Source: Parvularcula sp038749595
GTDB taxonomy: Bacteria; Pseudomonadota; Alphaproteobacteria; Caulobacterales; Parvularculaceae
Direction: 5' to 3'
DNA length: 64,000 bases
Assembly (NCBI GenBank): GCA_038749595.1
Contig: JBCDHW010000011.1
Location: 29,955 to 93,954 of the forward strand
The notes beneath the pieces are model-generated. The model was not told the origin of the DNA. It saw nothing but the letters and a program-made list of their open reading frames with translations, and did not search any database. Below are positions 8,294 to 17,145 of the stretch, piece after piece. The stretch's first letter is position 1, and each line of letters opens with the position of its first letter. The translations under genes and the position numbers were made by a program.

Positions 8294-9589
8294 TTAAGCT
8301 GCCGCAGGTCTGTTTGCTATTCTCACGCGCCTGAGCCACGCAGCACCGCTCATGCCCAAGACAAACAGACCAAACGCGCCTGGAACTGGGATTGGTGTGA
8401 GTTCAAAGACATAGGCGCTCCCGGCCCGAACGCCTTCAACTGTTGTTCCTCCGGCTCCGGCAAGCAGTGTATTCTCGAAGACGTAGACGCTGGCAAACCT
8501 GTCTAGGGACGCCGGATCTGGAGATGCAATCCGAGCAAGGAGTTCATAACTCTCGATATCGAAAATGTAGACTTCCCCGGTATCAGGAAGGCCGTTGTCG
8601 TCTTCAACATCGGTAATGATGGCATACCGATCATTGATCGCGACATCGTTGCCGAACCCGTCTGCGCCGCCGTCAAAAGGGTCTGTGAAGGCATGGAGCA
8701 AGGAACCTGAGTGCAAATCATAGAGCCATGCTCTCGGCTCATCTGGCGTTTGAGGGTTACGAGACTCAGCAACGGCGCCGCCGCCCACGAGCACTCGGCC
8801 GTCAGCGATTTTCAAGGTTCTTCCGAAGCGACCATTCTCTTGCCCCGCGGGATTATCGATTGTGTACAGAAGATCACCGGTACCTGCGTCGAATACATAA
8901 ATTGAGCCTGCGTTCGTTCCCGAGTCACTGTTTCCCTGTGCTCCAACGACGGCAAAGTTTCCCTCGATATCGGTAGCAATCCCGAACTGATCGTTAGCAT
9001 TGGGCTTAGGGTTGTTAAGGGTGTGAACGAGGGCACCGGTAGAACGGTCGAAAACAAACGCAGCTCCGGCATTAGAAGCACCAGCATCCGCCAAGTCTGA
9101 TCCCACGATTACATGATTTTCGCTCAGGCTAACGTCGATTCCGAAGCGATCGGATGCCGAAGGGACTGGCGAGGACAAAGTCTTTTCAAGCGCGCCTGTC
9201 TGCAGATTGAATAAGTATACCTGTCCCGTATCCGGGCCATTTGTATCATCGAGGTATGCGGAAACCGCAAGAGTGTTACCCTCGACATCAATCCGATTTC
9301 CAAACCAGTCGCCACCATTCGGCGACGGGTTGGTCAGTGTTCGAACTAAGTCGCCAGTTTCCTTTGAGAAGATATGAACCACGCCACTGTCAGGTGCGCC
9401 TTGATCGTCGAACAAAGCGGCCACGACGTAGAAGTCTTCGTTCTGGGCGACATCGTTCCCGAAGTTGTCTTCGCTAGCAGGTGTTGGGTTCGATAGGGTT
9501 TGCGAGAAATCGACAGTCGCTGCAGATACCGGGGAGCATACCAAAAGTCCCCAGACGACTGCGACAGAACAAAGGGTCTTTGAAGTCAT
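8294..9589 (-). CDS. Secreted FG-GAP-type beta-propeller protein with a VPLPA/PEP-CTERM-like tail
   Basis: 431 residues. An N-terminal signal peptide (ends SPVSAA) is followed by about seven repeats of roughly 55 residues. Each reads about D-x-FG-x-x-hydrophobic, then a V/I-VG stretch, then G-x-hydrophobic-Y/H-hydrophobic-F, as in FG-GAP propellers. The C-terminus has the sorting-signal layout: short Pro-Val motif (PIPVPGA), hydrophobic helix, and a basic cluster (WLRRVR). That suggests processing by an exosortase encoded elsewhere. The gene is visibly richer in A and T than its neighbours, which hints at transfer or relaxed codon use. Likely surface or biofilm-associated; no enzymatic motif. 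Confidence 0.82.
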   Translation of the reverse strand: MTSKTLCSVAVVWGLLVCSPVSAATVDFSQTLSNPTPASEDNFGNDVAQNEDFYVVAALFDDQGAPDSGVVHIFSKETGDLVRTLTNPSPNGGDWFGNRIDVEGNTLAVSAYLDDTNGPDTGQVYLFNLQTGALEKTLSSPVPSASDRFGIDVSLSENHVIVGSDLADAGASNAGAAFVFDRSTGALVHTLNNPKPNANDQFGIATDIEGNFAVVGAQGNSDSGTNAGSIYVFDAGTGDLLYTIDNPAGQENGRFGRTLKIADGRVLVGGGAVAESRNPQTPDEPRAWLYDLHSGSLLHAFTDPFDGGADGFGNDVAINDRYAIITDVEDDNGLPDTGEVYIFDIESYELLARIASPDPASLDRFASVYVFENTLLAGAGGTTVEGVRAGSAYVFELTPIPVPGAFGLFVLGMSGAAWLRRVRIANRPAAA

Positions 9590-9981
9590 TTGGGTCTCTA
9601 GCTCCGATCAATGAATTCCAGGCACTCAGGATCTGACTTGTTGGAATCCCATAGGGCGAAGGTTAATCCAGCTCCTAGCACACAATCAATGCAGAGCGAC
9701 TTTGATGAGCGGTGCTTCGTCACTTCGCGCCTATTGAGAAAAGAATTTCTTCTACCAAACGAACGTTTTTCGGACAGAACGCTGGGGCAAAGCTGAGACA
9801 ACGCCAAAGGCGGCAGAGTGCGTTCCTAGAACTCATTCGGGAAACCGCCTTCCGAGGAGCGCGGGTCTTCTTGCGTTTTCGGAGAGGCGCGCTTTGGGAT
9901 GCCAGTTGATGACCGCTCGGGTGTCGGCTTCGGTTCAATCGCCGTCGTTACAATCGCGCGTAAGCCTCAACATTTGGCCCC
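9590..9981. other. Long divergent intergenic region without a convincing gene
   Basis: About 390 bp between the minus-strand propeller gene and the arsR promoter. Short frames on both strands (for example 9598-9807 minus) lack a ribosome site and protein-like composition. It presumably holds the propeller gene's promoter. Confidence 0.45.
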
Positions 9982-10017
9982 TTGACCGTACGATTAAATG
10001 TCGGTATCTCTCGACAT
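9982..10017 (+). promoter_or_regulatory. arsR promoter with an overlapping operator-like inverted repeat; probably leaderless
   Basis: TTGACC at 9982-9987 is followed by a 17-base spacer and TATCTC at 10005-10010. This would start transcription at or next to the arsR ATG (10018), and no Shine-Dalgarno sequence is present. An inverted repeat ATGTCG-N8-CGACAT (9998-10003 and 10012-10017) straddles the -10 element and touches the start codon, which is a good place for ArsR autorepression. The promoter elements are read by eye, and the operator role is inference. Confidence 0.5.
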
Positions 10018-10374
10018 ATGGACACGAATAGCGCCCTCGCCGCCTTTGCGGCCCTCTCCCAAGAGACTCGGCTGGCGACCTTGAAGCGGCTGATCGTTGC
10101 TGGCCCTAAGGGGAGCCCTGCCGGGCAGCTGGCTGAGGCGCTGGAGGTTCCGCACAACACGCTCTCGACGCACCTGAAGGCGCTCGAAGCGGCCGGGCTT
10201 GTCGGGTCGGAACGCCAGGGGCGGCGGATCGTCTACCGCGCGCGCTACGAGACGCTGCGATCGCTGCTCGGCTATCTGATGGTCGATTGCTGCCGCGGCC
10301 TTCCCGAGATCGTGGGCGACCTGCCCGGCTGCGCTGATCCTGCTTGCCAACCCAGCGAAGGAGCCTCGCTATGA
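10018..10374 (+). CDS. arsR: ArsR/SmtB-family arsenic-responsive repressor
   Basis: A 118-residue winged-helix repressor that leaves DNA when it binds As(III). Recognition helix region VPHNTLSTHLKALEAAGLV and wing SERQGRRIVYRA are visible. Unlike the classical alpha-3 site, cysteines cluster at the C-terminus: Cys91-Cys92, Cys105 and Cys110. This resembles the C-terminal As(III) site known from the Acidithiobacillus ferrooxidans type. The start at 10018 gives the normal N-terminus (ALAAFAALSQETRLATL). Its stop overlaps the arsI start (ATGA), so the two are co-translated. Confidence 0.93.
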   Translation: MDTNSALAAFAALSQETRLATLKRLIVAGPKGSPAGQLAEALEVPHNTLSTHLKALEAAGLVGSERQGRRIVYRARYETLRSLLGYLMVDCCRGLPEIVGDLPGCADPACQPSEGASL

Positions 10375-10775
10375 ACCGGATCCACATTCATGTCGGTGTC
10401 GAAACCATCCCCGAAGCGATTACCTTTTACGCCACGCTCTTCGGCGCCGAACCGACGATGGTGAAAGATGACTATGCACGCTGGATGCTCGACGATCCGC
10501 GGGTCAATTTCGCCATTTCCGCCGGTGGCGGCGCGAAAGGGATCCGGCATTTGGGCCTTCAAAGTGATGCCATTTCGGACCTCACCGCACTGACGGAACG
10601 TCTCCAGCAACAAGGCTTCCCAACAGCGCAAGAGGACGACACCACGTGCTGCTACGCGCAATCGGACAAGACATGGGTCCGCGATCCGATTGGGGTGAAC
10701 TGGGAGGCATTCGTCACCAGCGGCGCCGCCGACACCCTCCGTACACCAGCAGAAACCGCCTGCTGCGCCTGCTGA
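10371..10775 (+). CDS. arsI: ArsI-type C-As lyase (VOC-fold dioxygenase)
   Basis: ArsI is a non-heme iron dioxygenase that cleaves the C-As bond of trivalent organoarsenicals such as methylarsenite. This 134-residue protein has the family hallmarks: early His (His5/His7), His60 and Glu112 as iron ligands, and the thiol pair Cys93-Cys94 in TTCCYAQSDKTWVRDP. The C-terminal Cys-rich tail ends CCAC. The ATG at 10371 overlaps the arsR stop and is preceded by GGAG. The related cadmium-induced CadI proteins share the fold, but the adjacent ArsR and the vicinal cysteines favour ArsI. Confidence 0.88.
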   Translation: MNRIHIHVGVETIPEAITFYATLFGAEPTMVKDDYARWMLDDPRVNFAISAGGGAKGIRHLGLQSDAISDLTALTERLQQQGFPTAQEDDTTCCYAQSDKTWVRDPIGVNWEAFVTSGAADTLRTPAETACCAC

Positions 10776-10842
10776 TAAGCGATGACTCCGGTCTCCGGTT
10801 CGAACAAAGCGTGGGCTTGGCAATCATCAGGAGGCACCCACG

Positions 10843-11850
10843 ATGACTGTTCACGCTTTCGCGGCACGGGAAGCAAAGGCACCACTCGAAGCATTTACCT
10901 ATGAATTCGGCGAACTCGGCCATGACGAGGTCGAATTGCAGGTGGAAAGCTGCGGCATCTGCCACTCGGACATGTCGATGATCGACAACGAGTGGGGGCT
11001 GTCGCGCTACCCCCTCGTCCCGGGTCACGAAGTTGTCGGCAAAGTGGTCGCCACAGGTCCCGGTGTGAAAAAGCTCAAAGACGGTGATCGCGTTGGCCTC
11101 GGCTGGTTCGCCGACAGCTGCCAACAATGCCGTCCCTGCCTATCCGGCCACCACAATCTCTGCATCAGCAGCTCGGGCACCATCGTCGGCCGCCACGGCG
11201 GCTTCGCCGATAAAATCCGCGCCTCCGAGCTATGGTGCATCCCGATCCCCGACAGCGTCGATGCCGTGAGTGCGGGGCCACTGTTTTGCGGCGGAGCGAC
11301 CGTATTCAATCCGCTGGTCCAATACGGCCTATCGCCTATGGACAGGATCGGCATTGTCGGGATTGGCGGGCTTGGCCACTTGGCGCTGCAGTTCGCGCGC
11401 GCCTGGGGCTGTGACGTCACCGCTTTCACCACGTCTGATGATAAGGCGCAGGAGGCCAAAGACCTCGGCGCACACCACGTCGCGAACACCCGCGATGCGA
11501 AGACCTTAAAAGGCCTGCGGGGGTCATTCGATTTGATCCTGAACACCACGGCTGCGGATCTTCCCTGGCCGGACTATATGGCTGCGCTGTGCCCGAAAGG
11601 CCGCTTTGTTACTGTTGGCGGCCTTGTGTCAGCGCCAGTCGCCGTGGGCGCCTTCGACCTGATCGCTGGTGAGCGACAGATGGGTGGCTCTAGTCTCGCG
11701 CCGCCGATCGTCATGAAACGGATGCTTGAGTTCTGCGGCCGGCACCAGATTGCCCCGGTGACCAACCTTTTCGCCATGGACCAATGCAACGATGGGCTCG
11801 AACACTTGCGCAGCGGCAAAGCCCGCTATCGCGTGGTCCTTACCCGGTAG
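10843..11850 (+). CDS. Zinc-dependent alcohol dehydrogenase (cinnamyl-alcohol/YahK-like)
   Basis: A medium-chain NAD(P)-dependent dehydrogenase, 335 residues. Catalytic zinc ligands appear in CGICHSD and GHEVVG. The structural zinc site is the four-cysteine run CQQCRPCLSGHHNLC. The Rossmann loop is GIGGLGHLALQFA. A strong AGGAGG lies upstream of the ATG. It is 67 bp after arsI on the same strand, so it may be part of the arsenic transcript, although a role in arsenic metabolism is not established. It could equally be a general aldehyde reductase. Confidence 0.9.
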   Translation: MTVHAFAAREAKAPLEAFTYEFGELGHDEVELQVESCGICHSDMSMIDNEWGLSRYPLVPGHEVVGKVVATGPGVKKLKDGDRVGLGWFADSCQQCRPCLSGHHNLCISSSGTIVGRHGGFADKIRASELWCIPIPDSVDAVSAGPLFCGGATVFNPLVQYGLSPMDRIGIVGIGGLGHLALQFARAWGCDVTAFTTSDDKAQEAKDLGAHHVANTRDAKTLKGLRGSFDLILNTTAADLPWPDYMAALCPKGRFVTVGGLVSAPVAVGAFDLIAGERQMGGSSLAPPIVMKRMLEFCGRHQIAPVTNLFAMDQCNDGLEHLRSGKARYRVVLTR

Positions 11851-11920
11851 CAGCTGTGGCCCTTAACGCGTCGTTGCTCCTGCGATAGCCTCGCGTCGAA
11901 CGTGGTGCGGGGTTAAGAAA

Positions 11921-13156
11921 ATGCGCTTTTTCATTGGCTTAGCTGCATGCCTGATAGCCAAAGCGTATGCTGCGCCTGAAGTCACCGTCAACCAAACCAC
12001 CGCGAAGGTGTACTACACGCTCAACAGCACTTCCGTAGAGGATGCAAAACGAGACCTGTTCACAGCAGATAAGCCCATCCCGGCAGAGTTCACTGGCCAG
12101 ACAGCGTACGAGGTAACGGGCGCAACATTTCGGCGAGGAAACCGATATTTAGCGGAAGACGGCTCGATCGTCGTGCCCCTCACGACAGTGAGCTTGGATA
12201 TCTCTTACGAAATCACGATGCCGCGGTTTAGCAACCCGGTGGTCGCAAAGTGCTTCGAAAAATGGCTCGACCAGCTTTTTCAGCATGAGGAGATCCACAT
12301 CCAGGTGACGGTTGATGCGGGCCTTCTCTATTTTAGGCGCAACCCCAACCTCACGATCGACAGCGTGGCCTGGACGACGGCAGCGGACGACAATGCCCGC
12401 AGGGCCCTCGAAGAGGAGGCTTTCAGAGAGGCCGTCAACGCCGCTTACGACGACATGGTTCGCGCGACTGACCAGCTCGACGAAGTCACGGAACACGGCG
12501 AACACGCCGCAGCGTATCTGCCCGATGATGATTGCGGTCTGTTCTGCTACGCGCAATTCGAGACGGTTGGGATGGCGTTTTCGACACGCTTTGCAACGTT
12601 CTCAGAGTTCGCCACGCCTGAGGGGCCCTTCACCCAGGTTCTTTACGGCGACGGGCTTCGCCGCGAGGAGGCCTTCGGCACGGTCGGCTGGCAAGGCAGC
12701 AAGAGCGCTGCGCCCACCACGATCCGCAACACCTGTAACGCGACGGCCAGTATGTCAGCGAACGAAGGGCGGGACTCCTTCGTCTTCAACCTCCCTCTCT
12801 GCCCGCCCAACAAGCCGCCATGGAAGAAAATGCCCAATCCCAGAACGGGATTCCCCGGCATCCGCTGCCCAGCCGTGCCCGGCCCAGCGACCCTTTCGGT
12901 CAAGCTCGATAAACATGGTTTCGTTGTCGGAATAATGGAGGGATACGGCATCCTCCTGAATGGCGACCCCAGCCAATGCGCGCGACATCGACCGTTCACG
13001 CTCCGCTTTCGCGCGGCACACCAACCCGGCTTTGGTCAGCTGTTCTCAGAGGGGGAGGTCCCTGGAGATGAGCGGCCCGAGGGCTTTGAGGATATGTTGG
13101 GAATGTCCGGCGGCCTCGGACAGAGCACGACCTGCAACTTCGAAGACGCCAACTAG
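11921..13156 (+). CDS. DUF922-type putative secreted zinc metalloprotease
   Basis: 411 residues with an N-terminal signal peptide (cleavage probably after AYAAP). Residues about 25-180 match the DUF922 pattern, with a single HEXXH motif HEEIH at 122-126 inside a helix (WLDQLFQHEEIHIQVT). That suggests a zinc-dependent peptidase, though activity is unproven for the family. A pair DDCGLFC and several later cysteines suggest disulfides in the periplasm. The roughly 230-residue C-terminal extension is not recognised. It stands alone between the alcohol dehydrogenase and the helicase. Confidence 0.72.
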   Translation: MRFFIGLAACLIAKAYAAPEVTVNQTTAKVYYTLNSTSVEDAKRDLFTADKPIPAEFTGQTAYEVTGATFRRGNRYLAEDGSIVVPLTTVSLDISYEITMPRFSNPVVAKCFEKWLDQLFQHEEIHIQVTVDAGLLYFRRNPNLTIDSVAWTTAADDNARRALEEEAFREAVNAAYDDMVRATDQLDEVTEHGEHAAAYLPDDDCGLFCYAQFETVGMAFSTRFATFSEFATPEGPFTQVLYGDGLRREEAFGTVGWQGSKSAAPTTIRNTCNATASMSANEGRDSFVFNLPLCPPNKPPWKKMPNPRTGFPGIRCPAVPGPATLSVKLDKHGFVVGIMEGYGILLNGDPSQCARHRPFTLRFRAAHQPGFGQLFSEGEVPGDERPEGFEDMLGMSGGLGQSTTCNFEDAN

Positions 13157-13383
13157 GATTGGGGCAATCGCGCCACACTTGAGCACTTGCGTTGTTGAGC
13201 GGCTGTCTCAGGTCTTTACACATCCGCGACTCGCCGATACGTGCGCGGCAACCGAGCGCAGCCTCGATGTATTGAGGACAAAGTCAGTCGCTCGGTCGCT
13301 GTTTGGCGTCTTTCTTGCTGACGAGGCGGGTTGAGGCGCTGGTATTCAACCCGATCCGACCTGAAGCAAACGAAACGACTTCT

Positions 13384-14847
13384 ATGCAGTTCGAAAACGA
13401 CGTTCCGGAGACGGACGCCGACACCGCGCAAGCCGCGAGACCAGACGCAAACGCCGAAGCCTCCAGCGAGACCTCCGCTGAAGCGGACATCGTCCCGCAC
13501 GATGCGCCTGTGACGATCAAGTTCGCTGACCTCGGCCTCGACGAGAAGCTGATGCGCGGGATTGTCGACGCTGGTTACGAAACGCCAACGCCGATCCAAG
13601 CCCAAGCGATCCCTGAGGCGCTAAAAGGCCGAGACGTTCTCGGGATCGCCCAAACGGGCACCGGCAAGACCGCCGCTTTCACGATCCCGATGATCCACCG
13701 CCTCGCCCGCGGCCGGGCCAAAGCGCGGATGCCGCGCACTTTGATCCTGGCGCCGACGCGGGAACTCGCGGCCCAGGTCTCCGAGAGCTTTGAGAAATAC
13801 GGCAAGCACCACAAACTCTCGATGGCGCTGCTGATCGGCGGGGTGAGTTTCAAGGATCAAGAGATTGCCCTCACCCGCGGCGTCGATGTTTTGATCGCCA
13901 CGCCTGGCCGTCTGCTCGACCATTTTGAACGCGGCAAGCTGCTGCTCACCGGCCTTGAAGTGATGGTCGTCGACGAAGCGGACCGGATGCTCGATATGGG
14001 CTTCATCCCGGACATCGAGCGGATCTTCAAACTGACACCGTTCACGCGGCAGACGCTGTTTTTCTCCGCGACGATGCCGCCGGAGATTACGCGGCTCACG
14101 AACCAATTCCTTTCAGCGCCCGCGCGGGTCGAGGTTTCCCGCCCTGCGCAGACGGCCGACACGATCACGCAAAAAATCGTCCGCCTGCCGAAGGATGACG
14201 ACCGCCTCAAGCGCGCGTGCCTACGCAAGCTGATCGACGAAGCGGAGGGCCTGCAAAACGGGATCATCTTCTGCAACCGGAAGAAGAACGTCGATATCGT
14301 CGCCAAGAGCCTCCAAAAGCACGGTTACGATGCTCGGCCGATCCACGGTGATCTGGCGCAGTCGTTCCGTATGGAGACGTTGCAAAAGTTCCGCGATGGC
14401 GAGCTCAAGCTCCTGGTTGCGTCGGACGTTGCCGCACGGGGTCTCGACATTCCTGAAGTGAGCCACGTCTTCAACTTCGCGGTTCCGGTGAATTCGGACG
14501 ACTACGTCCACCGTATTGGCCGGACCGGCCGCGCTGGGCGCAAGGGCACCGCGCTGATGATGGTCGCGCCGTCCGACGGAAAGTCTTACGACGCGGTCCT
14601 CAAAACCACGAACATGGACGGCATCGCCGAGCTCGACCTCGGCGACTTCTTTGCGTCGTACAAAGACGACCGAGAAGAACGCCCGCGCCGTGGACGTGGT
14701 GATCGCGACCGCTCGGAACGCGGCGAACGGTCAGAGCGCGGCGGGCGGGGGCGCGGACGGCGCCGCGATGATGTCCCCGCTATGCAGCACGCGGATGATG
14801 TCAAAGGCTTTGGTGATCACATCCCCGATTTCATGAAAGTGGCGTAG
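13384..14847 (+). CDS. DEAD-box ATP-dependent RNA helicase (RhlE-like)
   Basis: 487 residues. All core motifs are present: Q-motif region (FADLGL to PTPIQAQAIP), Walker A AQTGTGKT, PTRELA, DEAD, SAT, and the C-terminal ARGLDIP and HRIGRTGR. The C-terminus is a basic Arg/Gly-rich tail (RGRGDRDRSERG and following), typical of RhlE-type RNA chaperones in rRNA maturation and cold adaptation. The start at 13384 leaves an acidic Ala/Glu/Asp-rich leader of about 40 residues before the Q motif. The frame is open to 13303, and a GTG at the VTIKFADLGL segment is a shorter alternative. Confidence 0.93.
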   Translation: MQFENDVPETDADTAQAARPDANAEASSETSAEADIVPHDAPVTIKFADLGLDEKLMRGIVDAGYETPTPIQAQAIPEALKGRDVLGIAQTGTGKTAAFTIPMIHRLARGRAKARMPRTLILAPTRELAAQVSESFEKYGKHHKLSMALLIGGVSFKDQEIALTRGVDVLIATPGRLLDHFERGKLLLTGLEVMVVDEADRMLDMGFIPDIERIFKLTPFTRQTLFFSATMPPEITRLTNQFLSAPARVEVSRPAQTADTITQKIVRLPKDDDRLKRACLRKLIDEAEGLQNGIIFCNRKKNVDIVAKSLQKHGYDARPIHGDLAQSFRMETLQKFRDGELKLLVASDVAARGLDIPEVSHVFNFAVPVNSDDYVHRIGRTGRAGRKGTALMMVAPSDGKSYDAVLKTTNMDGIAELDLGDFFASYKDDREERPRRGRGDRDRSERGERSERGGRGRGRRRDDVPAMQHADDVKGFGDHIPDFMKVA

Positions 14848-14869
14848 GGCACACCGAAAGAGGTGCATC

Positions 14870-15601
14870 ATGCCCGCTGTGTATGAGCCGTATCGCCCTC
14901 AAAACGAACTTCAAGCGATCGTGCCTGGCATCTGGACAGCGGAAGGCCCGGCCGTTGGGTACCAAACAGCAGGCGTCAACCTACCGTGCCCCACGCGGAT
15001 GACGGTGCTCGACATGGGCGGCGGGAACCTCTTGCTGCACTCGCCGATTGCTTTTGACGCAGCCCTCGCGAATGCGATTGCCGAGACCGGCAAGGTCGCA
15101 GCCATCGCTGCGCCGAACTCATTTCACTATCTTGGCGTTACCCCGTGGGCGGAGCATTTTGCGGACGCGGCCGTCTATGCCCCCGCCAAGCGGCCAAAAG
15201 CGGCAAAGCTCCCCGAGCGAACGATCGCTCTGATCGACGGTCGATTGAGCACAAATGTTGAAATCGTCATAGCCGATGGCGGGGCCTGGATGGAGGCCGC
15301 ATTCTTCCACCGCCCATCCAAGACGCTGGTGCTGACCGACCTGGTCCAGAACTTTGAGACGAGCCGGGTCAACTCCTGGCTGGCCCGGGTGATGCTCCGT
15401 ATTGGCGGCGCCGCGAGCAATCCGCCCAAAGCATCCATCGACATGCGGCTGGGCCCCATCTTGGGCGGACAGACAAAGCAACTGCGCCAGAGCTTCGACG
15501 AGATTATCGCGCTCGGGGCGGACCGCGTGCTCATCGCGCACGGCCCCCACCCGGAAGGCGATGTCACCACACTGCTCAAACACAGCTTTTCCTGGGCCTG
15601 A
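14870..15601 (+). CDS. DUF4336 domain-containing protein
   Basis: 243 residues, cytosolic. It matches the DUF4336 family, which is thought to be a distant metallo-beta-lactamase relative: N-terminal VPGIWTAEGPAVGYQTAG, LLLHSPIAFD, NSFHYLGVTPWAEHF, VLTDLVQNF and a late IAHGPHPEGD. The classical HxHxDH zinc motif is absent, so hydrolase activity is uncertain. It begins 22 bp after the helicase with an AAAGAGG ribosome site and may be co-transcribed. Convergent with the redoxin gene. Confidence 0.78.
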   Translation: MPAVYEPYRPQNELQAIVPGIWTAEGPAVGYQTAGVNLPCPTRMTVLDMGGGNLLLHSPIAFDAALANAIAETGKVAAIAAPNSFHYLGVTPWAEHFADAAVYAPAKRPKAAKLPERTIALIDGRLSTNVEIVIADGGAWMEAAFFHRPSKTLVLTDLVQNFETSRVNSWLARVMLRIGGAASNPPKASIDMRLGPILGGQTKQLRQSFDEIIALGADRVLIAHGPHPEGDVTTLLKHSFSWA

Positions 15602-15617
15602 GCTCAGGAGATCCTAC

Positions 15618-16136
15618 TCAATCAGCTTCCCGAACGGCGTCGAGGATGGTCTCGACCGCAGGCCGGTTGCGATAACTCTTCTGGTTGGTCGCCCAGTCTT
15701 CCTCAAAGAGCTTTCCTTCGACGACACCATTCTCATCGACGATCAAAACAACCGGATGCGGAATTCCATAAACCCGGCTGCCGGGCTGGTGGTTCTCGTT
15801 GAGGATGCCAAACGCCTTGATCAACGCGGATCCTTCGTCAGCGATGAAGGTCTCGTCGATCCGGTTCTTTTTCGCGAACGCCACCTGATCCGCTTCGTCG
15901 TCGTAGCTGACGAAAATGAGCGGACGCCCTTCCTCGTCAAACGCGTCTGACGCTTCGCCGAGGTCGATCACTTGTTTCTTACAGAACGGGCACCAGTCGA
16001 CCGACCGCACGAAAACGATCGTCGCGCCCTCGTCTCCCATCGCGGCCTCAAATCGTTCCGCTTCCGGAATCGTCGAGCCTACGGCTGGGCCAAGGTCAGC
16101 GCCAAGCGCCAGAGTTGCAAGCAATGCCATGAACAT
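15618..16136 (-). CDS. Exported redoxin / AhpC-TSA-like thiol protein
   Basis: 172 residues with a short hydrophobic N-terminus (MFMALLATLALGADLG) that looks like a signal sequence or anchor. The thioredoxin-fold active site is WCPFC with Cys49 and Cys52, in the context VFVRSVDWCPFCKKQVIDLG, followed by the conserved GIPHPVVLIVDENG with a cis-proline strand. Probably a periplasmic thiol reductase or peroxiredoxin-like enzyme. Lies upstream of nothing else on its strand. Confidence 0.78.
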   Translation of the reverse strand: MFMALLATLALGADLGPAVGSTIPEAERFEAAMGDEGATIVFVRSVDWCPFCKKQVIDLGEASDAFDEEGRPLIFVSYDDEADQVAFAKKNRIDETFIADEGSALIKAFGILNENHQPGSRVYGIPHPVVLIVDENGVVEGKLFEEDWATNQKSYRNRPAVETILDAVREAD

Positions 16137-16191
16137 AAAGGTACAATCCTATCTGTCTTCTCGCGCTCATTCGGAAGGCCAGCGACGAAAG

Positions 16192-17112
16192 TTACGCCTT
16201 CACCACCAGCTTTTTTACAAAAAAATCGACCAGTCCATCTGACGTATCGAACACCGGCCAGTCCGTTTGGTTGCGCAACCATGTCATTTGGCGTTTTGCG
16301 AAGCGGCGGGTTTCCTGCTTGGCGAGGTCAATAGCGTCCGTTTCGCTCAAATCACCACGCAAAACCGCAGCAAGCTCTGGGACGCCGAGCGCCTTCATGA
16401 CCGGGAGGTCCGGGGGGAGGCCCCGCGCGAGCAGCCGCCGCACCTCATCAAACGCGCCGCTGTCGAGCATCATTTCGAAGCGCGCATCACATGCCGCGTA
16501 GAGCGTATCGCGATCGGGCAGGAGAACGGCCGGAATATAGAGAGCGTCCAACGCACGCTCCCGCGGCTTTTGCTGCCATTCCGACAGCGGTGTGTCCGAA
16601 ACCTGCGCCACCGCCCAAGCCCGCACATGCCGTTGCCGATCGCTAGGATCCAAGCGCTGCATCGGAGGGTCACACTCAAGCACCGCCTCGCGAAAAGCCG
16701 CGGGATCCTCATCCCAAAGCGCGTTGCCGTGCGCCGTAAAGCTCCCCGGCACTTCGGGAACCGGCGACAGGCCATCGGTCAGTGCCTTGAGATAAAGCCC
16801 CGTTCCACCGCACAGGATGGGGATCGTCCCCTCGGCCCGCAGACCTTGTATGATCGGGGTCGAATCGGTAACGAAACGACCTGCCGAGTACCGCTCCGCA
16901 CCGTCTACATGTCCATAGAGATGATGGGGCACCCGGCGCTGGTCCTCGGCCGAGGGTCGCGCGGTGAGAACGCGCAAGTCACGATAGACTTGCATACTGT
17001 CGGCATTGATCACCGCGCCACTTAACATACGTCCCAGGTGTGCCGCGGCCGATGACTTCCCTGAAGCTGTTGGTCCAGCAACGATCAGAACCGGGGTCTC
17101 TTGCGCAGGCAT
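16192..17112 (-). CDS. miaA: tRNA dimethylallyltransferase
   Basis: Transfers a dimethylallyl group to N6 of A37 in tRNAs that read UNN codons. 306 residues, normal for the family. The P-loop GPTASGKS is at 13-20, then INADSMQVYRDLRVLTARPS, HHLYGHVD, the GGTGLY motif, and the C-terminal RRFAKRQMTWLRNQ. The start at 17112 puts the P-loop at the normal distance; the open frame upstream to 17499 lies opposite grxD and is not real. Divergent from grxD with only about 33 bp between starts. Confidence 0.95.
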   Translation of the reverse strand: MPAQETPVLIVAGPTASGKSSAAAHLGRMLSGAVINADSMQVYRDLRVLTARPSAEDQRRVPHHLYGHVDGAERYSAGRFVTDSTPIIQGLRAEGTIPILCGGTGLYLKALTDGLSPVPEVPGSFTAHGNALWDEDPAAFREAVLECDPPMQRLDPSDRQRHVRAWAVAQVSDTPLSEWQQKPRERALDALYIPAVLLPDRDTLYAACDARFEMMLDSGAFDEVRRLLARGLPPDLPVMKALGVPELAAVLRGDLSETDAIDLAKQETRRFAKRQMTWLRNQTDWPVFDTSDGLVDFFVKKLVVKA

Positions 17113-17145
17113 GGTCTCGGCTCTAGCTGACGGGAAACGGAGTAC

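Noticed and set aside
9598..9807. Possible small gene upstream of the propeller gene
   Set aside because: No ribosome site, no recognisable fold and composition not protein-like; treated as intergenic.
16267..17025. Plus-strand frame of 252 codons opposite miaA
   Set aside because: Antisense shadow; miaA carries all its motifs on the minus strand.
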